A stretch of DNA of 64,000 nucleotides, from the NCBI GenBank assembly GCA_036426205.1, contig WSYH01001943.1, positions 37,143 to 101,142 on the forward strand. Reading direction: 5' to 3'. Positions 11,275-21,000 of this stretch are shown here, one piece after another. Numbering within the stretch: position 1 is the stretch's first letter; the number at the start of each line of letters is the position of its first letter. Origin of the DNA: Ascaphus truei. Its lineage: Eukaryota > Chordata > Amphibia > Anura > Ascaphidae. The notes under the pieces were generated by a model. The model ran no database searches. It was given only the letters and a program-made list of their open reading frames with translations, and was not told the origin of the DNA. Both the position numbers and the translations under genes were made by a program.

Positions 11275-12060
11275 ATCCAGATCCAGAGTGTGAGACAGAG
11301 AGAGTGTGAGGATGAAGACAGAGCGAGTGTGAGAGAGAGAGAGCTAGAGAGGTGAGAGAGAGAGACAGAGAGGTGAGGGGTGAGAGAGAGAGAAACAAGA
11401 GAGGAGGGTGAGAGAGAGACCTATGAGGTTTAGATATATACATATTAGAATTTTTAGATATATACATATATAGAGATGGTTATATATATCCTTAGAAGAT
11501 AGATGACTTAGATACGATAGGTTTATTAAATCTATATTTTCTATACATATATTAATTAGCCTATATGAGCGATACATATTATAGAGATAACTAGAATTTG
11601 AGAAGAGACATAGTATATACTACAATACAAGATATTAGATATATCATAAAAGGAAAAGAACAGATGATATTAGATAGTCACACACATCACACTACTTTAT
11701 TATTACATACCAGAACTGCCTCCCCAGCATCCTCTCTATCTCTATCAACGTCCCGCGATGCCTTCCTCTTCTCTACTCCCTCGCTCTGCTTTGGAATCAT
11801 CATCTGCTCCCTCCTGTCGTTCGGGCCACTGCTCTTTCTATTGGCGCGTCCCCTTTCTGCTTCAAAATGAGGCGGGTGATTTTTACCAATCTATTACAAG
11901 TATATCTTTACTATGACCATATATACCGTTCTTTTATCTTATCGATATTCGAACAGAAGGGTAGAGATCATGAGAGACAGAGGTGGAAGACAGAGGACAA
12001 GGGGGAGAGAGACAGAGAGACAGAGGGGAGAGACAGAGAGTGGTAAGACAAAGCGCAGAG
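11275..12060. repeat. (GA)n-rich and AT-rich low-complexity sequence
   Basis: GAGAGAGA tracts at 11290-11420 and 11965-12045 flank AT-rich sequence of TATATACATAT type. No gene signal. Irregular indels in the simple repeats resemble uncorrected sequence. Confidence 0.75.
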
Positions 12061-12829
12061 CCATATAGTGTAGATTCCATTTAGTGGTAATAAGATTTAC
12101 ATGGGGGGGAAACAAACACCAAGATATGATCATTACATTGTATACCAACAGAAGACGAGAGAGACACCCACCCACACATCTAGACAAAACAGTTCCATAC
12201 CCAGAACAAAAACACTCACCGGAGCCATAGGGGGCTATGGCCCGAAAAGAGGCATGGAGGGAAAGGGGGGGGCGCAAAGGTGGTGCAGTGGGGGGGGCCC
12301 ACCTTGGGCCTCTAGCTCCCGGCGCCCTTCCCGAGCATGGGCCCTCTGCTTGCCCCCCACACTCAGCGGAAGCGAAGGTTGAACCACTATCTCTCTCCCG
12401 CCGTATGGGGGAGAGCGGACCTACCGCCGCGCAGCATCTCCCAGATACGGAGCGCCGCGCCCGGGCGGGGGCGGCCAGGAACATTAATGTGAGGGAGGTG
12501 GTGTTGTTGTTGGGTAGAGACGAGTTCCGGGCAAGTGGGTGTCCGGGGGGATGACGGGCACGGGGACGATGGGGGGGAAGCCGTTTGGCGTCCGTACGGG
12601 TCAGCGCACGGGGCGGGGGACTGCCGCCCGCTAGACCCTCCAAGAATGAGGTTTGGGTACGAGCCTACCACGCTTACGTCCCCTATCGCCACACACACAT
12701 CTATCTCGACACAGCGCTGGCGATCAGAGAGAGATCGAGTGAGTCTCCCAGTCAGTCATTTCCCTCCCCTCACTCTCCGTGACACTCTGTGTGTGAGGAG
12801 AGTGAGAGAGAGTGTTAGCGTTTGAGTGA

Positions 12830-13740
12830 CAAACAGCGTGTGGTGATTTGTGACTGTGCTACTCTCACACAACACTCCTCTCCCCACTCTTACTCTCTCT
12901 CTCTAACACACACGCCCCCACACTTCCTCTCAGTCAGCCGTACAAAACCCACACTGTCACAACACACCCACACACACAACACTCTCACACACACACACAC
13001 TCTCACTCCTCACTCTCACACGACTCTCACTCTCACACACTCCACTCTCCACCCTCTCACTCCCCACACTCTCACCTCACCCCTCTTCTCCCTCATCACA
13101 CCCCTCACTCTCACACCCTCTCACTGCTCCACCCACTCTCACTCTCACACCATCTCTCACCTCTCACACCTCCCCACTCCCACACTCTGCAGCACCCCAA
13201 CGAGACAGACACTCGACCCCTCCCCCCACCCTCTCCCAGTGGCCCCCGCCCACTCTCCCTTCCCCCCCCCTCCTCTCCCCCACCGCGCCCACCCCGCCTC
13301 TGCACACGAGTATCCCCCCCCCCCCCTCTCCCCCCCCCCCCCCACTCATCAGTCGCAATCGACCCCGCCCTCCGCTTCGGAGTACCCTCCCCTCCACATA
13401 CCAACCCTCCGACTCCCCTGTTAAAGGGCAACACATCCTTCAATGCCCCCCCCCACACCCCCCACCCCCCGCTCCCCCCCCCCCCCCGCCCCTTCACCCC
13501 CCCATTCGCCCCCCCCCCCCCACACACACCCCGCCCACCCACCCCCGCTTCATCCCCCCCCGCGCCCCCTTCCTCTCCCCCGCCCCCTCCCCCCCCGCCC
13601 CCCCCGAGCACCCCTCATACCCCCCCCCCCCCCCCCCCCCACCCCCACCCCTCCCCCATACGCCCCCCCCCCACACACCCCCCCATCCCCCACACCCCAC
13701 TTCCTCCCACCACCCACACCCGACCCCATCACCAACCTGC
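12830..13740. repeat. CACTCT/C-homopolymer tract
   Basis: CACACTCTCACTC-type repeats pass into long C homopolymers (runs of 10-20 C). Open frames on both strands here (Pro-, Gly- or Arg-rich, up to 200 codons) are not credible proteins. Confidence 0.9.
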
Positions 13741-13834
13741 TATCCCCCCCACGCGACACACACACAAGAAAACAACAGCGGGACCGTGCACCACCACTCC
13801 CCGCTCGCCACCGCCCCCTGTGACCATCTCCAGC

Positions 13835-14485
13835 CGCGCGCGGGACGCCGGGACAGCCCGAGAAGGGGGGGACCCCCAATGCGATCTGCAGACCCGCGCG
13901 GGACGCGGGACAGCCGAGAAGGGGGGGACACCCCCTGCGATCTGCTGCCCGCGCGGGACGCCGGACAGCCAAGAAGGGGGAGGACCACCCCCAACTGCGA
14001 TCTGCGGCCCCGCGCGGGAGCTGGGACAAAGCCCGAGAAGGGGCGACAACCCCCACTGCGATCTGCAGACCTTGCGCGGACGCTGGACAGCCCGAGAAGG
14101 GGGGAAACCCCACTGCGATCTGCAGACCTGCGCGGACGCTGGACAGCCCGAGAAGGGGGGGACACCCCCACTGCGATCTGGCAGACTGCAGGCGACCCGG
14201 GACAGCCCGAGAAGGGGGGGGACAACCACTGCGATCTGCAGACCCGCGCGGGACAGACCGAGAAGGGGGGACACCCCCATGCGATACTGCAGACCCGCGC
14301 GGGACAGCCCGAGAAGGGGGGACACCCCACTGCGATCTGCAGACCTGCGCGGGACGCCGGGACAGCCCGAGAAGGGGGGGGACACCCCCCCACTAGGATC
14401 TAACTGCGCGGGACGCCGGGACAGCCCGAGAGGGGGGGACACCCCCACTTGCGATCTGCAGACCCCCGGGCAGCCGGACAGCCTG
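13835..14485. repeat. ~57-bp GC-rich minisatellite
   Basis: About eleven copies of a unit containing GACAGCCCGAGAAGGGGGG, then ACACCCCCACTGCGATCTGC and AGACCCGCGCGGGACGC. Copy lengths vary by single bases, mostly at homopolymers. It explains the long overlapping open frames on both strands (205-313 codons). Confidence 0.9.
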
Positions 14486-14872
14486 ACAAACGCCCGAGAT
14501 GGCCAAGTTAAGGGTGAACAGGGAGTAAGGGGGCTTGCAGGGAAGCAGCAGTGGGGCCGCAAGACAGAGGATTGGAGAGTACTTACTTACTCTCCAAGTG
14601 CTCCGGCCGGAAAGAATGGCTGTTCGTTGGGGGCGGGCTCATATAGAGCCTGGCCGCGCGCCCACAAAGCCTGGGAGCGCGCACCAATCAGCAGTCAGGT
14701 AGGGGAGTTTTTTTTTCAGCTCGAGCAGGGGAAAATTTTAGCGCGAACGGGGGAAATTTAAAAAAAAAAACACGTGTGCTGCTTGGGCCAATGTTTACTC
14801 GCCTGGGGGTAAAATCCACCCGCCCCGGGCGAGTAAATGTATAGGATTGTCGAACACTGTATATATGGATTT

Positions 14873-14912
<40 letters not shown>

Positions 14913-15027
14913 CAATAAACAATACATAATTATCTATTATCTACCACTATGACTTCTTTATATTTATCATTATCATTATTATTATTATTCTGTCAAGGAT
15001 GAGTCTATTTGTCTACCAAAAAGGATT

Positions 15028-15231
15028 TTAGGTCAAATTCAATATTAAGACCCAAAGGTGCCAGAGTGCAAAGTTCGTAAATCCAAAAAGATTCACGCCG
15101 TCCCAAGAGACTTGTAATATTTCCTCCCCGCCAAAAGGCGTGAGGGCTTCGATGGCTATACATTTAAGGCCCTTAGGGTTCTTGTTGTGCACTTGAAGAA
15201 AATGACTTGATACATTATGTGTGATTAGACC
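15028..15231 (-). pseudogene. Penelope-like element, C-terminal coding fragment (copy 1)
   Basis: The minus-strand frame reads GLITHNVSSHFLQVHNKNPK and then GLKCIAIEALTPFGGEE, ending near WVLILNLT. This is the distal part of the GIY-YIG-containing polyprotein (H-F-x-x-x-HNK-x-PKGL-x-x-x-x-IE). Upstream parts are missing because of 5' truncation at 15235. Confidence 0.7.
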
Positions 15232-15247
15232 TCTCTTATCCACTAAG

Positions 15248-15663
15248 AACATTCGTCTAAAGGTCACATCTCCGAAACTAGCTCTTAGATATATCGGACC
15301 ATTTCCTAAACTGGAAAAGATTAATCTTTCACTTATCGACTGAAATTGCCCGCAACCATGAGGATCCCATCCGCGTTTCATTGTTCGCTACTTAAACCAT
15401 TCTTACCTAACCCACATACTCAATACATCACACCTCGTCCTAGACTGGTAAACGGACAAGAGGAATTTGAGGTTCAGTACATCTTGGACTCGCGTTTCTC
15501 GAGAGGAGGACTCCAATATTTGGTGCATTGGAGGGGTTTTGGCCCCGAAGAGAGGTCTTGGATTCCACTAGACCAGGTACATGCTCCCAGGTTGATCCGA
15601 GCATTTAATCGGAAATTTCCTCTTAAGACTTGTATGGATCGCCCGGAGGTTGACCCTGAATGA
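15248..15663 (+). pseudogene. Chromovirus integrase C-terminus with chromodomain
   Basis: After the nested insertion the frame resumes with LKVTSPKLALRYIGPF, then MRIPSAFHCSLLKPFLP. A chromodomain follows: EEFEVQYILDSRFSRGGLQY, LVHWRGFGPEERSWIPLDQV. Aromatic cage-type positions (Y/W) are present. In chromoviruses this domain guides integration by binding modified histones. The stop at 15661-15663 is followed by GGGGGTA, the polypurine tract next to the 3' LTR. A frameshift lies near 15315-15350. Confidence 0.88.
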
Positions 15664-15671
15664 GGGGGTAC

Positions 15672-16421
15672 AGTAAGGGTGCCGCGTCCCTTACCTTCCA
15701 AGTTGACCCTCTCCACCCGTGCTCCTCGCATACCGGCACTACCTGTCGCAGGGTCGCGTGAACGCCACGCCCGGATTGCCATCTCCCGCTCAGCGGTGAC
15801 CCGTGCTCCAGCTGCGGGTTGCGTGCGCCGCCGAGGCAGACCGCCACGCACACCAGCACCTCCTGGCAGCCGCCCGACTGAGTTCCAGTCGCGGGCACGC
15901 ATATATATGGCTGCACTTACCAATCGCTTGGAATCCTCAGCACCTGCCCTGCACCCAGCCTCGGCCTATCAGCCGTCCACTTACCTGTGACCTCCTCCTA
16001 CCATCCCCATTGGCTCCTCACTGGTATTTAGTTCAATCAGCCCTAGGCTGATTGCTGAGCATAGTTAGTTCTTAGTTGTGCTTGCTACAAGCCACTTCGT
16101 TGCATTCGTCTTGTCTCCTTGTACTTAGATCCCGGCATTGTATCCGGATTCCTGACCTCTGGCACCCTTGGACTCGGCGCTCTCATCGGACTTCTACTCT
16201 CTCCTACCCACGACCCTGGCTTCGGACTCTGACTACTCTCGACTTCTCCAACCCTGATACGTCAAGTACCTCCTACAATTCTATCCTCTCCTGCCCGGAC
16301 CCGGCCTCCGACGACCACGAGCTGTGCAACCCGAACCCGGCTTCGCGGCCTAGGTCGGTGTTTTCATATCCCCACCTCAGCCTCGCGGTCCGGTCCTGGT
16401 ATGTGGTGAGCACCCGTGACA
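15672..16421 (+). repeat. 3' LTR of the chromovirus
   Basis: Matches 4089-4844 and ends at the same CCCGTGACA before the ATTTA duplication. The first base is A instead of T (AGTAAGGG). Contains GCTGAGCATA (16054-16063), the proposed self-primer. Confidence 0.93.
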
Positions 16422-16426
16422 ATTTA

Positions 16427-16480
16427 TAAGCAAACCTGCCACAGTACCAGTACTTTTATAAACAACCCTGCCACAATAAA
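16427..16480. repeat. Continuation of the ~32-bp tandem array
   Basis: TAAGCAAACCTGCCACAGTA-type units match 3905-4083 and resume directly after the retrotransposon's target duplication. Confidence 0.8.
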
Positions 16481-16599
16481 TTATACTCTCAAAAGTCTTT
16501 CATTCAATCAAAAACATCGAAATCGAAATACAATTTCAGTGACAAAGCACAAGGAAGTTTCACTTAGAACGTGCGTGCTCGGCAAACACCCCATCTTTT

Positions 16600-17236
16600 T
16601 TTCCTGTCCCTTCGGGTAATACCCACCATGCATCTCTCCATACTCCTTTGAGTTGTCTGAAGCTTCTGAATTATCTCAGCATTTAGGGTCCAAGTTTAAC
16701 ATCCATACGTGAGCACGGGCAGAATTCACAGGTCGAAAACTTTCTTCTTAAGGCACCGTGGAAGGTTCCCTTAAAAAATTGTTTTGTTTCTTCCAAATGT
16801 GCTACATTACATCTTCATTCTCATATTGATTTATTTCAAAAGGTTCTCATCCATTGTTACTTGCTGGCCATGGTAGAAATAGTTTTCATCTTCTTCTAGT
16901 TTTATTCCATTGATTTCGATCTTTACAGAGTTGACGCATTTGCTGAACATCACTTTAGTCTTGCTAAGATGTATATGGAGACCCACTTTCTTACTTGCTT
17001 CGGCGAGTTCTCTGATTTGTTGCTGGAGATCTTCTGGATTTGTGGTTAAAATAACAAAGTCATCTGTAAATCGTAGGTGACTGAAGTATTCCCCGTTCAT
17101 TTTGATTTATTATTTCTCCCAATTCAATGTCTTGAACAATTCTTCAACTGTTGCTAGGAAAAGCTTTGGTGACATGGCGTCTCCCTGTCGTACTGGCTTG
17201 CTGATCTCTATGTTGATTACTTCATCATCCCAATCC
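16600..17236 (-). pseudogene. RTE-type LINE, reverse-transcriptase fragment
   Basis: Minus-strand frames give VINIEISKPVRQGDAMSPKL, then MNGEYFSHLRFTDDFVILT. The FADD catalytic box has become FTDD. EASKKVGLHIHLSKTKVMF and KIEINGIKLEEDENYFYHGQ follow, typical of RTE-clade LINE polymerases. The continuation toward the C-terminus lies at 3458-3672, beyond the LTR element. The 5' end is cut at 17237. Confidence 0.85.
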
Positions 17237-17388
17237 CTAAGTAAGTGTTATTTCTTGTCTGTTATTTGTACTATCCTGTGTGTTCACCTTCTTTAAGGAA
17301 TAAATTCTCGTTATTATATCTAAGTCGTGTTCAGTTCAACCCAGTTATTTGGTGTATATTATATCCTATCAAGTTACCGTGACACTTC
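17237..17388 (-). repeat. LTR-end fragment shared with 32194-32352
   Basis: The minus strand starts TGTCACGGTAACTTG and includes TTCAGTT/AACTGAA and TTTATTCCTTAAA motifs. The same sequence in the opposite orientation is at 32194-32352 (TGTCACGATAGCTTATGAC). The TGTCAC start suggests an LTR. It abuts a BEL/Pao gag remnant, so it may belong to a deleted element. Confidence 0.6.
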
Positions 17389-19137
17389 TCCCTTTTGTAT
17401 TTGGAGCCTTGTGAAATCCATCTTTCTTAGAGGTTGTAAGGTAGCTTCTCCAAGATGGGTCTCACTCCGCGAGCCGAGTCTAGGACAGTGAGACCTGTTA
17501 AAGAATGCAGCTCCTGAATAAAGACTGCAGCTCCTGTAGCAGGTCCCCGAGTTCTTGTAACTTTGAGTAGTCTTTAGCTGTGATCTTGGGAAAGCTGTCG
17601 ACTCTTTTGAAGAGCGCATCTTCGACTGCTTCGGGGCTGCCGTAACACTCTTCTAGCCTTTCCCATACTAGGTCAAGACCTACTTGGGGGTGGTTCGCAT
17701 TTGCTGCCCCGTCTCTTCGCGTGTTCCATGGATTCTTTTCCCAGCCATTTGGCTAGCAGTCTGAGTTCTTCCCTAGCTGAGACGCTCAGGCTCTTGATTG
17801 CGTCCTTGAATGTGAACTTCCACATTCGGTAGTTCTCAGGACGGTCGTCAAAGTTGGTAAGTCCTGTTTGCACTAGGTCACGCTGGATCATGTACTTGGC
17901 CATGTCTGTCAGGCCTGAGGCATCGGTGTGTTGGTCACGTTCTGAGGTAGTTGGTGGAAGGGCCCATGCGGTCGCCTCTTCCTTGGCGTGGACGCGTGAT
18001 GACTGCTGGTCCGTGTGAGGGGCTGCGTTTTCCCGTGTGGGTGTACATGGATTGCGAGCCTGTTGCAGTGCATCCGTGTGCGTGCTGGCGTGTGGATCAC
18101 AGTTGCGGCTGTGGCTGTCCCAGGAAGCGTGTACCCTTAAAGGAACAGCGTCTTCTCCACGTGGACCCAGCAAGTCCTCGGTGCCCGTGGCATCACTCCC
18201 GCCGTGTTGAGATGGTGTTTACACTGAAGAGGCTCCTTACGTAGTCTTCGGTACGTTGTACTGGATCCTCTGAAGCTATTCGTCTGTATGGTTGCTCCCC
18301 GCCGTCCTGTTGCGCGGCTGCTTCTAGGACTTCAGCTTGGGCTATGGCGGTGGCGGCTTCCTTCTCTTGATTTAGGGCCTCTTGTTCCACATCAAATTCG
18401 GCTTTCCTCCCCGCGGCAGCATTGGCGGTGGCGGCATTGGCGGTGGCGGCATTGGCGGTGGCGGCATTGGCGGCAGCGTTCTGCTCCACCTCTTCTATGC
18501 GCGCTCTTTCTGCCCTTACGGCTGCCTCTCTCCGACCATAATCGGCCTTGGCACGTGCGGCCTCTGCGGTGGCTCGCGCCTTGGTAGCGCTGGCGCTTGC
18601 GCTGGACACGTTAGATTGCGCTGATCTTGCTGACCTTGCTGACCTTGATGAATGCCTAGATGTGCTTGAGCGCTGTGATGCGGTTTCCAGCAAAAGGTCT
18701 TTTCTCCTACTCTCAGCCTCCGTGATAGTGGTTCGCACGCGGCTGTCTCGTGTCAGGTCAATGTTACTCTGTAAGTCTCTTTCTTGCAGGCTTTCGCTGG
18801 TGTTGGCCCTGGTCAGGTAAGTGATGTATGCCTCTGACAGCTCTTGATAACATGAGTGATCAGTCCTTAATTGCGTTATTGCCTGCTCGAGCTGTTGCGC
18901 ATAGTTGCCAATGCTAGTAACATTGCGTATTCCCCGGGTGGTTGTTTCCCAGGCCTTCTCTAATTTAGCACAGTGCGCTTCAACGTCAGTTTCATACTTG
19001 TCACGCACTTTTTGTGTCAGTGTGACTATATGTTTAGGCCTTGCGCCTTCCTGCGCCGTTTGCAGTTGCGCAGCAGTCTCTGTGTCTGAGTGGTCATTCT
19101 CCTGCGTTGTGTCTGGTGAGGGTCTGAGTTCTGCCAT
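17389..19137 (-). pseudogene. BEL/Pao-type retrotransposon gag (truncated)
   Basis: Starting at 19137 the minus strand encodes MAELRPSPDTTQENDHSDT, then a long charged, alanine-rich coiled-coil-like region with four ATANA repeats (18420-18475). After a frame change near 18190 it reads DLVQTGLTNFDDRPENYRMW, KFTFKDAIKSLSVSAREELR and LLAKWLGKESMEHAKR. The W-x-x-F-x-x-A ... L-x-x-WLG-x-ES pattern is characteristic of BEL/Pao gag. Nothing of protease or reverse transcriptase follows; coding stops at the LTR fragment at 17388. Confidence 0.75.
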
Positions 19138-19819
19138 GCTGCAGGTGTGTTTAGGCCTTTAGCCAGTGCGTGTGGCATGCGGTCTGTTACCTGCGTCAGC
19201 GATGGATGACTGTCTCAGATAGTGCCTTTAGGTGTCCTGCAGCGGTAAGCGTAGGGGTAGCTGTACTTACAGGTGTCCTGTGGCTGTGACCCGTGTCCTG
19301 GCGGTGTCCAGTGGCGTGGCCCTTGGTGGCGCTAGCCGTGGAACGTGCGCAGGGTTAGGTGAGATGGTAGCTCCTCGCTGAGAAACTGTGCAGAGGGTGG
19401 ACTCAAAAACAGAGAAGGCAATCAAAGTTCTGTGTGCTATGAATTGTCTGTCTGCAATGCTGCTGTCTTGTGTGCAAAGTTGTTTTGCTTTTCTGGGGTT
19501 GCTATTTAAAACTTCTGCTTGTTTTCAAAAGCTGCTGCTTTGTAAAGCTGTGCAATGCCACACTTTCCTTAGCCTGAGGCTGTCGCTTGTTTCTGCTGTA
19601 GAGGCTGCTCTGAATAGCAGTGTGGGGCATAAGCTTGTGCTGTTCTTGTTTGTAAGGCTGCTGCTTGTCAGTCTGCAGAGACTGCTCTGTGTTAGCTTAA
19701 AGTCTTTGAGTAGCAGCTCCTGTATGTGTCTTTAAGGCACACGGTCCTCCTTTTTCACTATTCTGGACCCAGGGTCATGTCTAGGGTATGAATGGACCCA
19801 GATAGCTTCAACTCATTCC

Positions 19820-20164
19820 TGTTACAAGCACAACAAGTTCTTTGTCTTTTCTTCATTTTATTGGGGAAAGCATAGATACACAAAGGCACTTGTGGATGAT
19901 GGTGTTGTGAGAGAATGTCTCTATAGTGAATGTGCTTGAAAGTAGGGAAAGGGGAAAAGGATGAGGCCTTGCCAGTAGAGGGGTAACAGAAGACGTACTC
20001 ACTCAGCCAATGTAGGAAGTAAAAGGAAGTGTGAGGGAATCTGGGTAGCAGGAATTGTCTGGGGACAGACTATCTGTCAGCAAGGCAGGGGGGAGGGCAG
20101 ACTAGCCCATACTGAGAGAAAGGCTGAGGTTGCTATAGCAACTCACTGACTGACTGTGTAAACA
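19820..20164 (-). repeat. Probable 5' LTR of the BEL/Pao remnant
   Basis: The minus strand begins TGTTTACACAGTCAG and ends CTTGTAACA. An AATAAAATG polyadenylation-type signal lies about 40 bases before the end. It lies upstream of the gag start with a ~680-bp leader between. No partner LTR is in the window, so the boundaries are not confirmed. Confidence 0.45.
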
Positions 20165-20173
20165 ACATGTGTA

Positions 20174-20955
20174 TCAAAAATGTTGCCTTTTCACATGCAG
20201 CAAGCTGCTGGGACAGGGTAAATAACAGGCAGCTAAACTAGGGAGATATGAATCCCATAAGCTGCAAAGGGAGACAGAGAAATATGAAATCTTGTTCCAT
20301 GACAAAATTCCTTCCTGACTCCAAGATTTGGCAATCAGATTACTCCCTGGATCAACATCCTTTCCATGTTTACTTATTTGGTATATCCCTGTATATGTTT
20401 CCTTTCTAAAAAGATGTCCAACCTTTTTTTGAACAAATCTATTGTATCTGCCATCACAGTCTCCATGTTGAATGAATTCCACATTTTAACTGCCCTTACT
20501 GTAAAGAACCCTTTCTTTTGTTGCTGGTGAAATCTCCTTTCCTCCAACCTTAAGGGATGACCCCGAGTCCTTTGTACTGTCCTTGGGGTGAATAGTTCTT
20601 TTGAAAGCTCCTTGTACTGTCCCCGAATATATTTGTATATACAGTAGTTATCATATCCCCTCTTAGACGCCTCTTTTCAAATGTAAATAAATCTAATTTA
20701 GCTAGCCTATCCTCGTAAGTTAGATTGTCCATCCCCTTTATTAATTTGATGGCTCTTCTCTGCACTCTCTCTAGTTCCATAATGTCTTTTCTAAGGACTG
20801 GTGCCCAAAATTGTACTCCATATTCAAGGTGTGGTCTTACTAATGCTTTATTAAGGGGGATAATTATGTTTACTTCCTTTCCATCCATTGCACGTTTAAT
20901 GCAAGATAAGATCTTGTTTGCCTTTGCAAAGTCTGGGAAACCTGCCGCATGATTG
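20174..20955 (-). pseudogene. CR1-type LINE, 3' end
   Basis: The minus-strand frame at 20888-20550 contains [40 protein letters not shown] and FEKRRLRGDMI, the standard C-terminus of CR1-group LINE polymerases. The 3' UTR follows to about 20174. A longer relative of the same family on the plus strand spans 46212-49690. Confidence 0.9.
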
Positions 20956-20974
20956 GGGCCGTCCTGTACACACG

Positions 20975-21000
20975 TGTGTGTGTGTGTATATATATATATA
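20975..21000. repeat. (TG)n(TA)n microsatellite
   Basis: GTGTGTGTGT followed by TATATATATA. The terminal TA is the target duplication of the Tc1 element that starts at 21001. Confidence 0.9.

Larger units (their letters stand above)
10633..14859. mobile_element. hAT-like element, 4.2 kb, filled with tandem repeats
   Basis: CAGTGTTCGACAA at the left and TTGTCGAACACTG at the right are exact terminal inverted repeats. The flanks are TATATATA (10625-10632) and TATATATG (14860-14867), a near-perfect 8-bp duplication. Subterminal CTACTCGC/GCGAGTA motifs are also inverted. No transposase is recognisable. The inside is (TG)n, (GA)n, C-rich tracts and a ~57-bp minisatellite, so many long open frames here are compositional. 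Confidence 0.8.
8712..15235 (-). mobile_element. Penelope-like element inserted in the chromovirus
   Basis: The insertion is flanked by a 12-bp duplication TTATCCACTAAG (8700-8711 and 15236-15247). The chromovirus frame continues across it (...WLSTK before, NIRLKV after). Its minus-strand start encodes the C-terminal end of a Penelope-like protein (15028-15231). Its 3' part contains a hammerhead-shaped motif (9444-9478). The copy is heavily 5'-truncated and was itself invaded by a solo LTR (9686-10258) and a hAT-like element (10633-14859). The remaining ~1.7 kb is AT-rich non-coding sequence. Confidence 0.75.
4089..16421 (+). mobile_element. Ty3/gypsy chromovirus (Tf1/sushi-like), broken and interrupted
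   Basis: Two ~750-bp LTRs (4089-4844 and 15672-16421) enclose gag, protease, reverse transcriptase, RNase H, integrase and a C-terminal chromodomain, in standard Ty3/gypsy order. A perfect 5-bp target duplication ATTTA lies at 4084-4088 and 16422-16426. Removing the nested 8712-15235 insertion and one copy of its 12-bp target duplication leaves about 5.8 kb, a normal length. Several frameshifts and stops are seen (near 5210, 5745, 6670, 7125 and 8100), so this copy is dead. The chromodomain and apparent lack of a tRNA primer site suggest the Tf1/sushi group. Confidence 0.93.

Noticed and set aside
11939..12643. 234-codon minus-strand frame
   Set aside because: Crosses GA-repeat and GC-rich low-complexity sequence inside the hAT-like element; no recognisable domain.
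13111..14761. Large Pro-, Gly- or Arg-rich open frames on both strands
   Set aside because: Produced by C homopolymers and the 57-bp GC-rich minisatellite; no domain, start context or conservation.
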